Position numbers and translations under genes: made by a program
NCBI RefSeq assembly: GCF_005116645.1
Contig: NZ_SWCM01000007.1
Location: 219,164-283,163 of the forward strand
Source: Desulfopila sp. IMCC35006
GTDB taxonomy: Bacteria; Desulfobacterota; Desulfobulbia; Desulfobulbales; Desulfocapsaceae
Direction of reading: 5' to 3'
DNA: 64,000 nt
Part shown: piece after piece, positions 16,980 through 27,762 of the stretch
Position numbering within the stretch: the stretch's first letter is position 1
Layout: each line of letters begins with the position of its first letter
Notes under the pieces: generated by a model
Databases searched by the model: none
What the model saw: the letters and a program-made list of their open reading frames with translations, nothing else
Told to the model about the DNA's origin: nothing

Positions 16980-17211
16980 CGATTCTGCCTGTTTGCTGTT
17001 TGCCGCTGGTGTATTGGGAGAGTGTACAAAATAGAAACTCTGACAAACACTAATGACCTATTGCGTGAATGTCACTCTAAAACAGGTGAGGACCGCTCCT
17101 CTTTAGGAGTTATTGAAGGTGGGGTCTACCTGCTTCTTGCAAATATTGAACATGAGAGATAATATGGCTTTTTTTTGTATTACAACTATGGACTTATAAA
17201 AAGAGAGATAT

Positions 17212-18009
17212 ATGCTGATTACATTTCTGACCTATTGCGGTGTTGGTGCCATCGCCGGGATTCTTGCCGGATTGCTCGGGATCGGTGGAGGGCTGGTAAT
17301 TGTCCCCATGCTGGTTTACGTTTTTGCTCTGAACCATATCCCCCATGAACTGACCATGCATCTGGCTCTGGCCACCTCTATGGCAAGCATCATGTTCACC
17401 TCGGTTTCCAGTTTTATGGCCCATCATAAGCGCGGTGCGGTACGGTGGGATGTGGTGAAAAAAATCGTTGTCGGCATCCTTACCGGGACCTTTCTCGGGT
17501 CCTGTTTCGCCTCGGCAATGTCGACAAATTTTCTCAAAGTTTTTTTTGTTATCTTTCTCTATTTTGTGGCAACCCAGCTGTTACTCAACAAAAAGCCGAA
17601 AGGCGGACGTGATCTGCCGGGCAAGGTGGGGATGTTCGGGGTAGGCAACGGTATCGGTGTGGTATCCAGTCTGGTTGGTATTGGCGGTGGGACCCTGTCG
17701 GTGCCGTTTATGCTCTGGTGTAACATCAAGGTGCACCATGCCATCGGTACTTCGGCGGCAATCGGCCTGCCCATAGCCATTGCCGGAACCGTCGGCTATA
17801 TCTTCAATGGCTGGAATGTGGCCGGGCTGCCCCAGTATTCGCTGGGCTATGTTTATCTGCCCGCCTTATTGGGCATTGCCGCGGTGAGCGTGCTGACCGC
17901 CCCTCTGGGGGTTAAGCTGGCGCACAGTTTGCCGGTGGATCCTCTGAAGCGGATCTTTTCTCTGCTGCTCTATGTTGTGGCGACTAAGATGCTGTTGGGG
18001 ATCCTGTAG
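17212..18009 (+). CDS. TauE/SafE-family sulfite/organosulfonate-type permease
   Basis: A 265-residue membrane protein with about eight spans. The twin family motifs are GILAGLLGIGGGLVIVPML at about residues 16-34 and VVSSLVGIGGGTLSVPFML at about 150-168, the inverted-repeat halves of TauE/SafE transporters. Members move sulfite, sulfoacetate or other small anions, but specificity cannot be read from sequence. GAGAGATAT precedes the ATG and a TATAAA element lies about 20 bases upstream. The 3' end overlaps the end of the convergent membrane-protein gene by 26 bases. Confidence 0.88.
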   Translation: MLITFLTYCGVGAIAGILAGLLGIGGGLVIVPMLVYVFALNHIPHELTMHLALATSMASIMFTSVSSFMAHHKRGAVRWDVVKKIVVGILTGTFLGSCFASAMSTNFLKVFFVIFLYFVATQLLLNKKPKGGRDLPGKVGMFGVGNGIGVVSSLVGIGGGTLSVPFMLWCNIKVHHAIGTSAAIGLPIAIAGTVGYIFNGWNVAGLPQYSLGYVYLPALLGIAAVSVLTAPLGVKLAHSLPVDPLKRIFSLLLYVVATKMLLGIL

Positions 18010-18349
18010 TACCGGCGGCGCGATATTTGTTCTTCAGCACTTTCGTCTTGAATACCAGGGCCGAAAGTGCGGTGAAGAGACTGACGCTGGTGAGAATTAT
18101 TGCCAGCCGTGTCCAGGAACGACCCGCCTCTTGATATTGTCCGATAAAGACCAGCATTGTGCGTATCCATTCTGCCGCCGCCAGAAACAGAAATATGGTG
18201 AGCAGTCGGGGAACCCATCGCTTTCTGACCAAGACCAGTGACAGCATAAGCAAACTTCCCGCCGTCAAGAGCAGAGAGCCTGAACGATAGAAGTGTGCTG
18301 CAATCAACAGGGTGCTGCAGAATATCGGTAGAATGGCGAGTATTGTCAT
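17984..18349 (-). CDS. Four-segment membrane protein of unknown function
   Basis: A 121-residue protein with four probable membrane segments (near residues 3-20, 24-42, 47-68 and 82-104) and a basic tail. The arginine-rich loop KRWVPRLL and the WIRTMLVFIGQY motif resemble small uncharacterised membrane proteins seen in many Proteobacteria, but I cannot assign a function. Its last codons overlap the 3' end of the convergent TauE-type gene. Composition and segment spacing support a real gene. Confidence 0.65.
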   Translation of the reverse strand: MTILAILPIFCSTLLIAAHFYRSGSLLLTAGSLLMLSLVLVRKRWVPRLLTIFLFLAAAEWIRTMLVFIGQYQEAGRSWTRLAIILTSVSLFTALSALVFKTKVLKNKYRAAGTTGSPTAS

Positions 18350-18470
18350 GGTGTTTCCTCAGGTTGATCAACTTCTTTCGGCAGATTCAAATAGTGGTCC
18401 CTCCTTCTTCGGGAAAGTCCTTCAGCTGAGCTGTAATCGATTCCTAAATCACGAAGCCTGATTACGCTGG

Positions 18471-18911
18471 CTATTTGGGGGCACCAAGCTTGTAGCGTAT
18501 CCGAAGAACCCCAGCGTTGCAATCCTGGGAAATTATCCGAAACTCGCCTATTTCCGATGTGTTGTCAACATGTTCACCGATACAGGGACAGGAATCATAG
18601 TCACCGATGTGCACGATGCGAATGGTTTCGGCGCCTTCAGGAAGTCGGGTGAGATTAAAGGTATGCTTGGCATTCTCACGGGAAACCATCTCTTCGGTTA
18701 CATCCAGGCACGCAGAAACTGCCTCGTTGACCGCCGCCTCCACTTCCTTCGTTTCGTCATTTGTCAGGGCTCTAACAAAGTGGTAGTCACACTTTGACTT
18801 CTTTTCGTTCACGTGGGCGCTGAAGCAACGGCCGCAGTCGAATTTCCTGACCATTGCCTGGTTCAGTATGTGTTCCGCTGAATGCATGCGTGGGGCGTTT
18901 GATTGTGCCAT
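18471..18911 (-). CDS. AlaX-like trans-editing protein (threonyl/alanyl-tRNA synthetase SAD domain)
   Basis: Starting at the internal ATG (18909-18911) the protein has 146 residues, MAQSNAPRMHSAEHILNQAM at its N-terminus. The HxxxH zinc motif is HSAEH (residues 10-14) and the second half-site is CIGEH (110-114), together the SAD-domain metal site that hydrolyses mischarged tRNA. Other cysteines (CGRC, SCPC) sit nearby. A longer frame from 19004 adds 31 residues lacking homology and is not preferred. A second, different AlaX-like gene lies at 63.0 kb. Confidence 0.82.
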   Translation of the reverse strand: MAQSNAPRMHSAEHILNQAMVRKFDCGRCFSAHVNEKKSKCDYHFVRALTNDETKEVEAAVNEAVSACLDVTEEMVSRENAKHTFNLTRLPEGAETIRIVHIGDYDSCPCIGEHVDNTSEIGEFRIISQDCNAGVLRIRYKLGAPK

Positions 18912-19022
18912 GTCAATGTGTTGGTGGTATTGGACAGTAAAAACAGGCCGTAGCTCAGGCGACCGGTAGTGTCGAGGTATCGACCAAAGAGATACCGCTT
19001 TCATGAGAAAGTATAACCAGTC

Positions 19023-19871
19023 TCATATTACACCTCCCGTATTGATTTTACATTGAACTATCGCCTTCTCTGTTTTTAAAAACAGATCGTCCAGCAACTG
19101 CTCTGCCATGGCCATCTCTTTTGCGGATGAAAAACCGGAGTCCAGCTCCTGCAGAATCGTCTCATAGGAGGATGGCCGGATATCCAGTGTGTTACGAAGG
19201 ACAGCCGGCCGCGGATACAGACCGTTTTCAAAAAAAAAGTTGCAGGGGCCGGGCGATTCCGGGCGGCGATAAGGCCATTGGATCTTCAGTTCCGCAAATT
19301 CCCTGAAAGCCACCGTTGCCCCGATATTCTGACGGTAATCGTCCACGGCGACCGGCCGTCCAAGGCGGATTTCCATTTCCTTGAAATAGGCCGTCACCAG
19401 GGCATGCTCCGTCACAATCAGTCCGAAAACATACCAGTTGTCAAGGGTCTGTGTCAGTATCGATTTGTAAACGGCAGACAGTTTCTGCGTGGCAGGGCAC
19501 AAATAGGTGCGGCAAGCCAGTTCACCGTACCAGCTCAGGGACCGATAGTCCACGCCGTTGTTACCGGGTGCGGCGGGGTGGAGGAGGCAGCCAACGCACC
19601 TTTTCCTCTCGCCGATGAACCCCAGAAAAGGACAGTGGTGAAACCCTGGAAACGGCCTTGATAGCCTGTGTGGCCCCTTGTTGCTTCTTTTGAATGTAAA
19701 GATACCATCTTCCGTTCGGGGGACCGACGCAAAGGTCTCGGTCCGCTGTGCCAGGATGGTTTCAAGTTTTTTCCGGGACAGATTCGGCAAATTATACAAC
19801 CCGCAACAGGCCCCGCAGGACACTGTTTCGTTCACCTGGCAGAGGTACGTATCGGGGGTGTCATCATGCAT
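19023..19871 (-). CDS. Cysteine-rich uncharacterised protein
   Basis: A 282-residue soluble protein without signal peptide. Cysteines cluster in SCGACCGLYN (near residue 19), HCPFLGF, CVGCLLHP and CRTYLC, a spacing compatible with a zinc site or iron-sulfur cluster in the N-terminal half. The C-terminal half is largely helical. The CGACC start resembles YkgJ-type metal-chelating proteins, but the rest differs and no function is claimed. It is transcribed just upstream of the AlaX-like gene on the same strand, so a shared transcript is likely. Confidence 0.7.
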   Translation of the reverse strand: MHDDTPDTYLCQVNETVSCGACCGLYNLPNLSRKKLETILAQRTETFASVPRTEDGIFTFKRSNKGPHRLSRPFPGFHHCPFLGFIGERKRCVGCLLHPAAPGNNGVDYRSLSWYGELACRTYLCPATQKLSAVYKSILTQTLDNWYVFGLIVTEHALVTAYFKEMEIRLGRPVAVDDYRQNIGATVAFREFAELKIQWPYRRPESPGPCNFFFENGLYPRPAVLRNTLDIRPSSYETILQELDSGFSSAKEMAMAEQLLDDLFLKTEKAIVQCKINTGGVI

Positions 19872-19912
19872 GGATCACTCAAATGCGTCGTCTCTGCAGA
19901 TATTCTAAAGTG

Positions 19913-20794
19913 TCAATCCCGATAGCGCTTCATCAGGTCGGCGTAGGCATCGATGCGGCGATCGCGCAAAAAAGGCCAGATCCGCCGTACCTGTTCGCTG
20001 CGCGCGCAATCGATGGTGACCACCAGCGTCTGTTCCCGATCCGTATCAGCCTGCGCGAGGATCTCGCCCTGCGGGCCGGCAGCGAAGCTGCTGCCCCAGA
20101 AATGCTGGTTGCCGGCGTCGCCAGGGGCTGCTTCGACACCGACCCGGTTGACTGCCACCAACGGCAGGCCATTGGCCACGGCGTGGCCTCGCTGCACCGT
20201 GATCCAGGCGTCACGCTGGCGCTGCTGCTCTTCCGGTGCATCCAGCGGATCCCAGCCGATAGCGGTGGGGTAAATCAGCAGTTCCGCCCCGGCCAGAGCC
20301 ATCAGTCTCGCCCCTTCCGGATACCACTGATCCCAGCAAACCAGAACGCCCAGCCGGCCGACACTGGTGTCGATGGGATTAAATCCGAGGTCGCCGGGGG
20401 TGAAGTAGAACTTTTCGTAATAACCGGGGTCGTCGGGGATGTGCATCTTGCGATAGATGCCGGCGATGCTGCCATCCGCTTCCAGTACCACTGCGGTGTT
20501 GTGGTAGAGGCCGGCGGCCCGCCGCTCGAACAGGGATGTCACCAGTACGATGCCCAGCTCTTTTGCCAGGGCGGCAAAAACAGCGGTGCCGGGACCGGGT
20601 ATCGCTTCCGCCAGATCGAACACCTCAGTGTCTTCAGTCTGGCAGAAATAGCAGCCGCAGTGCAGCTCCTGCAGCACCACGAGCTTTGCGCCCCTGCTGG
20701 CGGCGTCACGAATGCCGGCAGCGCTGCGGGCAATGGTCAGTTCACGGGTGTCGGCGGCGGCATGCTGCACCAGACCAACGGTAAGGTCCTTCAT
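19913..20794 (-). CDS. aguB: N-carbamoylputrescine amidohydrolase
   Basis: This nitrilase-superfamily enzyme (293 residues) hydrolyses N-carbamoylputrescine to putrescine, CO2 and ammonia in the cytoplasm. The catalytic triad is Glu43 (LQELHCGCYF), Lys116 (YRKMHIPDD) and Cys153 (VCWDQWYPE), with family-typical spacing. Its ATG overlaps the TGA of aguA by four bases. Base composition is G+C-richer than the neighbouring genes, which suggests acquisition together with aguA. Confidence 0.93.
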   Translation of the reverse strand: MKDLTVGLVQHAAADTRELTIARSAAGIRDAASRGAKLVVLQELHCGCYFCQTEDTEVFDLAEAIPGPGTAVFAALAKELGIVLVTSLFERRAAGLYHNTAVVLEADGSIAGIYRKMHIPDDPGYYEKFYFTPGDLGFNPIDTSVGRLGVLVCWDQWYPEGARLMALAGAELLIYPTAIGWDPLDAPEEQQRQRDAWITVQRGHAVANGLPLVAVNRVGVEAAPGDAGNQHFWGSSFAAGPQGEILAQADTDREQTLVVTIDCARSEQVRRIWPFLRDRRIDAYADLMKRYRD

Positions 20795-21819
20795 TCCAGT
20801 ACTCCTTGAGGTATCTGCATGGTGACGCAGTGCAGTGAGCCATGCTGCTCAATCAGCGGACGGCAGGGGATGGCAATAATTTCGCGGTCAGAGAAAGCGC
20901 GGCCGATAATCGCCAGTGCCGGTTCGTCCTGGAGACTGTTGTAGACCGGCACCAGCACGGCACCGTTGAGGATGAGAAAATTGGCATAGGTCGCCGGCAG
21001 CCGATGGCCATCGTCGGCGTAACAGGGCTCCGGCCAGGGAAGCGGTAACAGCTCAAAAGCTTGGCCGTCGCGGGTACGCAGGGCAGCGAGTTCTGCCGCC
21101 ATGGCGGTCAGCTCTCTGTGATGCTCGTCCTGCGGATCATCGCAGGACTGGTAGATAATACGGTCGCCGGGAGCCAGCCGGGCCAGGGTGTCGATATGAC
21201 TGTCGGTATCGTCACCGGCCAGATAGCCGTGCGCAAGCCAGAGTACACGGTCGATACCGAGTTGCTGCCTCAGCTGTTGTTCCAGGCCGGGGCGGTCGAG
21301 GTGCGGATTGCGGTTGGCCTCCAGCAGGCAGGCGCTGGTGGTCAGCAGCGTGCCGCTGCCGTCGGTTTCCAGGCTTCCTCCCTCCAGTACCAGGCCCTGC
21401 ACCTCGCGAAGGCAGCTGCCGAATGCACCGGCCGCCTGCAGCCGGGCGGTGGCCTGATTGTCATCGCAGGCGCGGAACTTCAACCCCCACCCGTTGAAGC
21501 CGTAATCGAGGAGCAGAGGTGCACCGTTCTGATAGACCGTGATGGGGCCGAAATCGCGAGCCCAGGTGTCGTTGGTCGACAGGGCATAAACGCGCACCCG
21601 GTCCATTCGGGCACCGGCTTCCGTCAGTTGTGAACGGACCGAATCGGGGTCGGGGGCGGGGATGATCACCCTCTCAAAGCGGCTGATTTCCACCGCGATA
21701 CGGATAAATACCGGTAAAACCCGATCAAGCATATCGGCCCAGTCGGTTCCACTGTGAGGCCAGCCGAGCAGCACTGCGTCCTGCGGTTCCCATTCAGCGG
21801 GCAGACGTCTTTGCATCAT
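20791..21819 (-). CDS. aguA: Agmatine deiminase
   Basis: A 342-residue guanidino-modifying enzyme that converts agmatine to N-carbamoylputrescine. Family motifs are TNDTWARDFGP, LEGGSLETDGSG, HGYLAGDDTDSHIDT, and the C-terminal catalytic loop LHCVTMQIP with the nucleophile Cys331. It is the upstream gene of a two-gene operon with aguB, giving the full agmatine-to-putrescine route. No speA (arginine decarboxylase) is present here, so agmatine is either imported or made elsewhere. A short AGGAGTGAACCC Shine-Dalgarno precedes the ATG on the minus strand. Confidence 0.93.
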   Translation of the reverse strand: MMQRRLPAEWEPQDAVLLGWPHSGTDWADMLDRVLPVFIRIAVEISRFERVIIPAPDPDSVRSQLTEAGARMDRVRVYALSTNDTWARDFGPITVYQNGAPLLLDYGFNGWGLKFRACDDNQATARLQAAGAFGSCLREVQGLVLEGGSLETDGSGTLLTTSACLLEANRNPHLDRPGLEQQLRQQLGIDRVLWLAHGYLAGDDTDSHIDTLARLAPGDRIIYQSCDDPQDEHHRELTAMAAELAALRTRDGQAFELLPLPWPEPCYADDGHRLPATYANFLILNGAVLVPVYNSLQDEPALAIIGRAFSDREIIAIPCRPLIEQHGSLHCVTMQIPQGVLE

Positions 21820-21889
21820 GGGTTCACTCCTTTGAGTAATGATGGCATACCTATAGAGGAAGCGGTGAGGTGAGCTGGCGGACTACTGG

Positions 21890-24081
<2,192 letters not shown>

Positions 24082-24122
24082 TTTTTTCTCCTTTTTTGAA
24101 TGGGGGTAGAATGACTAAAAAA

Positions 24123-25043
24123 TTATCGACTTGGATGAAACGCTCTGCCCAGGCTGGCCGGGGCATTTAATTTAATCTTTGACACGTCTCTGGAGATGAT
24201 CACCAGGACAAAAATAGTTGCCAGATACGGCAGCATCGACATGACCTGGGATGGTATGCCGATCCCCAGTGCCTGGGCATGCAACTGTAAAATTGAAATG
24301 CCGCCGAACAGGTAGGCGCCAAGCAGGACACGCAAGGTCCGCCAACAGGCAAATACCACCAGGGCCAGGGCGATCCAGCCCCGACCGGCAGTCATCTGTT
24401 CTATCCACATGGGCGAATAGGCCAGCGACAGGTAGGCGCCGCTCAGCCCGGCCATCGCCCCGCCAAACAGTATCGCCATAAATCTGATCTTGACCACCGA
24501 ATAGCCCATGGCGTGGGCAGCATCATGGGAATCACCGACCGCACGCAGGATAAGACCCGCCCGGGTCTTATTCAAAAAGTAATGGATGGCCGCGACCATG
24601 ACGATTGACAGGTATACCAAGAAATCCTGCTGGAACAGCAAGGGGCCGATAACCGGGATTGATGAGAGCACAGGGATGGAAATCTTCGGGAGTCCTTCAT
24701 AGGCTATGCCGATCATGCTTTGCCCGACCAGGGCGCTCAAACCTATGCCGAAAATGGTCAATGCCAGGCCGGTTGGCACCTGACTGGCATGAAATTCAAG
24801 GACAAGCAATGCAAAAATTGCCGCCATGGCTGCCCCGGCCAGGATACTGGCTACGATCGCCATCGTTGCGCTGCCGGAATAATATTCGGCGACGAAGCCA
24901 ACTATCGCGCCCATCACCATCATGCCTTCAACGCCCAGGTTCAACACCCCGGATTTTTCCGTGACCATTTCGCCAAGGGCCGCAAAGAGAAGAGGGGTCG
25001 CCGCGGTAATAATGGTCAATAGTGCCGGAATAAACAAGTCCAT
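24123..25043 (-). CDS. ABC transporter permease (NupQ/YufQ-like)
   Basis: This is a 306-residue permease with about eight to nine spans. Motifs include LLFAALGEMVTEKSGVLNLG and GVEGMMVMGAIVGF near the N-terminus, and HDAAHAMGYSVVKIRFMAIL near residue 175, the NBD-coupling region of BPD_transp_2 permeases. It shares one base with the stop of the upstream permease (TGATG at 25041-25045), so translation is coupled. Together the two permeases form the importer pore. Confidence 0.9.
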   Translation of the reverse strand: MDLFIPALLTIITAATPLLFAALGEMVTEKSGVLNLGVEGMMVMGAIVGFVAEYYSGSATMAIVASILAGAAMAAIFALLVLEFHASQVPTGLALTIFGIGLSALVGQSMIGIAYEGLPKISIPVLSSIPVIGPLLFQQDFLVYLSIVMVAAIHYFLNKTRAGLILRAVGDSHDAAHAMGYSVVKIRFMAILFGGAMAGLSGAYLSLAYSPMWIEQMTAGRGWIALALVVFACWRTLRVLLGAYLFGGISILQLHAQALGIGIPSQVMSMLPYLATIFVLVIISRDVSKIKLNAPASLGRAFHPSR

Positions 25044-26125
25044 CAGCTTTTCTCCACAGCCAGTTCAGGTTTGCCAAAACGAATACGATAGTGAATAAGA
25101 ACATCGCTGGCCAGCAGGAAAAACAGCAGCAGGCCTTGAAAGACTCCGGTTACAGCCACCGGTAAATTGAGCTGGATCTGGGCAGTCTCCCCGCCCAGGT
25201 AGGTAAGAGCCAGCAACAAACCGGCAAAGAGAGCGCCCAGCGGGTGCAGGCGGCCGACGTACGCGACGATAATTGCGGTAAAACCATAGCCGGGGGAAAT
25301 GTTGGGCAACAATTGGCCGATAGGGCCGGCAACCTCGATGGTTCCGGCCAAACCTGCGATGCCTCCGCCCAGAAGAAGAGTCGTCCAGACGATTTTCGAG
25401 GTGCTGAATCCGGCATGTTCGGCGGCGGCCGGTGCCGAACCGGCAACTTTAATTTGATAGCCCATCAGGGTTTTGGACAGGATGATCCAGCCCAGGGCGA
25501 CAACCAGAAGCGCAATGAGAAAGCCGATATGCAATCGGGTGCCGTCAAAAAGTGTCGGCAAGAGGGCCGAATCGCTGAACTGCCTCGATTCCGGGAAATT
25601 AAAACCGTCCGGATCCCGTAAAGGGCCATGCATCAGCACATTCAGCAATAACCCGGCTACATAGCTCAGCATCAGGCTGGTCAGAATTTCATTGGCGTTG
25701 AACCGGACCCGCAAGAAGGCCACGATGGCCGCCCAGACAATTCCACCCAGCACCCCGGCCAGCAGCATTAACGGGATGATGTAAAAGCCTTCCTGGTCAT
25801 AAAAATACAGCGCGACCATCCCGCCGCACAGGCCGCCAATGGTCAGCTGTCCCTCGGCGCCGATATTCCATACTCCGGCCTTGAATCCCAGCGATAAGGC
25901 CACCCCGATCAGAATCAGCGGGGTCGCTTTCACCCCCAATTCCGCCAGTCCATAAATGGATGAAAGCGGTTCGATAAAAAAAGCATGCAGTGCTGCAAGG
26001 GGGGAGACCCGCATGATAATAAACAGGACGACCCCGGCCAGCAGCGACAGGAGCAGGGCGAAAACCGGCGATAAATATACCATCAACCTGGACGGTATCT
26101 GTCGCTTAACTAACCGAGGCCACAT
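25043..26125 (-). CDS. ABC transporter permease (NupP/YufP-like)
   Basis: A roughly 360-residue permease of the same BPD_transp_2 type. GVWNIGAEGQLTIGGLCGG is the family motif, and AGSAPAAAEHAGFSTSKIVW is the coupling region. I chose ATG at 26123-26125 because GAAGAAGGAG lies six bases upstream on the minus strand. A more distal ATG at 26179 would add 18 residues without support. The start lies inside the ATPase gene, overlapping its end by 20 bases. Confidence 0.88.
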   Translation of the reverse strand: MWPRLVKRQIPSRLMVYLSPVFALLLSLLAGVVLFIIMRVSPLAALHAFFIEPLSSIYGLAELGVKATPLILIGVALSLGFKAGVWNIGAEGQLTIGGLCGGMVALYFYDQEGFYIIPLMLLAGVLGGIVWAAIVAFLRVRFNANEILTSLMLSYVAGLLLNVLMHGPLRDPDGFNFPESRQFSDSALLPTLFDGTRLHIGFLIALLVVALGWIILSKTLMGYQIKVAGSAPAAAEHAGFSTSKIVWTTLLLGGGIAGLAGTIEVAGPIGQLLPNISPGYGFTAIIVAYVGRLHPLGALFAGLLLALTYLGGETAQIQLNLPVAVTGVFQGLLLFFLLASDVLIHYRIRFGKPELAVEKS

Positions 26126-27653
26126 CGGCGGCTCCTTCTTCCAGTGCAACACCAGCCATAAGCAGGCCGACTTTTTCAACCGTCATCTTTGCTGTTGGGT
26201 AAAGAGGCGATAGTCGACCGCCGCAAATCGCTCCGATTCGGTCGGACATTGCCATTAATTCGTCCAGATCCTGCGAAATAACCAAGATTGCAGCACCCTG
26301 AGTTGCCAATTGCCGTAAAGATCGATGGATTGTCTGGGCGGCACCGGCATCGACGCCCCAGGTAGGCTGGGAAACGATAAGAATTTCCGGGTGCTGGCTC
26401 AACTCCCTGCCGATAATGAATTTCTGTAGATTGCCGCCGGATAGACTTTCTGCCGGCACACTGGAGCCGGACGTTTTGACCGAGAAATCTGTTATGACCT
26501 TTTGCGCAAAAATTCGTGTTTTCGGATAATTGATAATCCCTTTGGCAAGCAGGCCCATCCGGTAAAACCCGGTCATAAAGGCATTGTCGACCAGGTCCAT
26601 ATCCGGGATTGCCCCATGGCCCAGTCTTTTTTCCGGTACGCTCGCAAGCCCGGCCCGGCGCCGCGGGTTGGGGCCGAGTTTTCCGGCAGGCTGGTTGTCG
26701 ATGATAATACTTGCGGCTTCCGGGGCGCATCTTTCACCGTTAAGCGCTTTCAGCAATTCGTCCTGCCCGTTGCCGGCAACTCCGGCAATGCCGACGATTT
26801 CGCCGGCTCGAACATCAAGGTTTATATTGGATAACGATATGGAGGTGCTGTCCTTTGCCGGCATGTTGAGCCGGTTAACCTGCAAGCGTATGGCGCCGGT
26901 GACAGGCGTATGGTGCCGGTCGTTTTTTTCAAGCTCATCACCCATCATCATGTTCGCCAGGGATGAGGTACTTTCGTCATCAACATCCACAATGCCAATT
27001 CGTTTGCCAAGACGGAGAATGGTTGCCTGGTGACAGAGTTCTTTTATTTCATCGAGTTTATGACTGATATAGAGGATCCCCAGGCCTTCCTCCGCCAGTC
27101 GGTTCAGGGTCAGAAAAAGTTTTTTGACTTCCTGTGGCGTCAAGACCGAAGTCGGTTCATCCATCACCAGCAATCGGGGTTCCTGGAGCAGGCAGCGGAC
27201 TATTTCAATACGCTGCCGTTCGCCGACGGAGAGGGTGTACACGTGTCGCTTGGGATCAAGGGGCAGGCCGTATCGCTTGGATACCTCGGTGATTTCGTTG
27301 GCCAGTTTTTGCAGATCAACAACCTTGTTCATGCCAAGAGAAATGTTTTCCACCACGGAGAGTGAATCGAACAGTGAGAAATGTTGAAACACCATGGCAA
27401 TACCCAGTTCACGGGCGCGGGCCGGGCTCTCGATCTCTACCTGCCGGCCATTGAATAAAATGGTGCCGGCGTCGGGTTTGAGGATGCCGTAAATCATTTT
27501 TACCAGGGTCGATTTCCCGGCGCCGTTCTCGCCCAGCAAGGCATGTATTTCACCGGGGCGTATCTTTAAGTCAATTGAATCATTGGCCAGTACCCCGGGA
27601 AATGCCTTGGTCATGCCTCGTAATTCAATTAAATATGGAGAATCGTTTTTCAT
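26106..27653 (-). CDS. ABC transporter ATPase with two nucleotide-binding domains (NupO/YufO-like)
   Basis: A 515-residue tandem ATPase of the sugar/nucleoside class. The first domain has GENGAGKST, LSVGERQRIEIVRCLL and LLVMDEPTSVLTP. The second has a degenerate Walker A (GVAGNGQDELL), LSGGNLQKFIIGRELS and ILIVSQPTWGVD, where Walker B lacks the usual Asp-Glu, as is normal for the C-terminal half of this class. It opens the importer group. A 16-bp tandem duplication lies just upstream of its start. Confidence 0.92.
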   Translation of the reverse strand: MKNDSPYLIELRGMTKAFPGVLANDSIDLKIRPGEIHALLGENGAGKSTLVKMIYGILKPDAGTILFNGRQVEIESPARARELGIAMVFQHFSLFDSLSVVENISLGMNKVVDLQKLANEITEVSKRYGLPLDPKRHVYTLSVGERQRIEIVRCLLQEPRLLVMDEPTSVLTPQEVKKLFLTLNRLAEEGLGILYISHKLDEIKELCHQATILRLGKRIGIVDVDDESTSSLANMMMGDELEKNDRHHTPVTGAIRLQVNRLNMPAKDSTSISLSNINLDVRAGEIVGIAGVAGNGQDELLKALNGERCAPEAASIIIDNQPAGKLGPNPRRRAGLASVPEKRLGHGAIPDMDLVDNAFMTGFYRMGLLAKGIINYPKTRIFAQKVITDFSVKTSGSSVPAESLSGGNLQKFIIGRELSQHPEILIVSQPTWGVDAGAAQTIHRSLRQLATQGAAILVISQDLDELMAMSDRIGAICGGRLSPLYPTAKMTVEKVGLLMAGVALEEGAADVASVS

Positions 27654-27670
27654 TGCTCAATAAGGGAAAG

Positions 27671-27702
27671 GGTACGTGTTACTCTCGGTACGTGTTACTC
27701 TC
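27671..27702. repeat. Tandem 16-bp direct repeat upstream of the purine importer
   Basis: GGTACGTGTTACTCTC occurs twice back to back (27671-27686 and 27687-27702), 18 bases before the ATPase start on the minus strand. A perfect duplication in a leader may be a doubled regulator site or a simple slippage product. Confidence 0.75.
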
Positions 27703-27762
27703 TTGTTCACATGGATGGTATAAATAATTTCTCAGGCACAGACACTACCCCATTTTTCTCGT

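Noticed and set aside
16881..17162. 93-codon + frame at the 5' end of the ABC exporter
   Set aside because: More than a third of it is antisense to the exporter; the remainder has no recognised domain or ribosome binding site.
19748..20809. 353-codon + strand frame opposite aguB
   Set aside because: Antisense to an N-carbamoylputrescine amidohydrolase with an intact catalytic triad; high G+C lengthens spurious frames.
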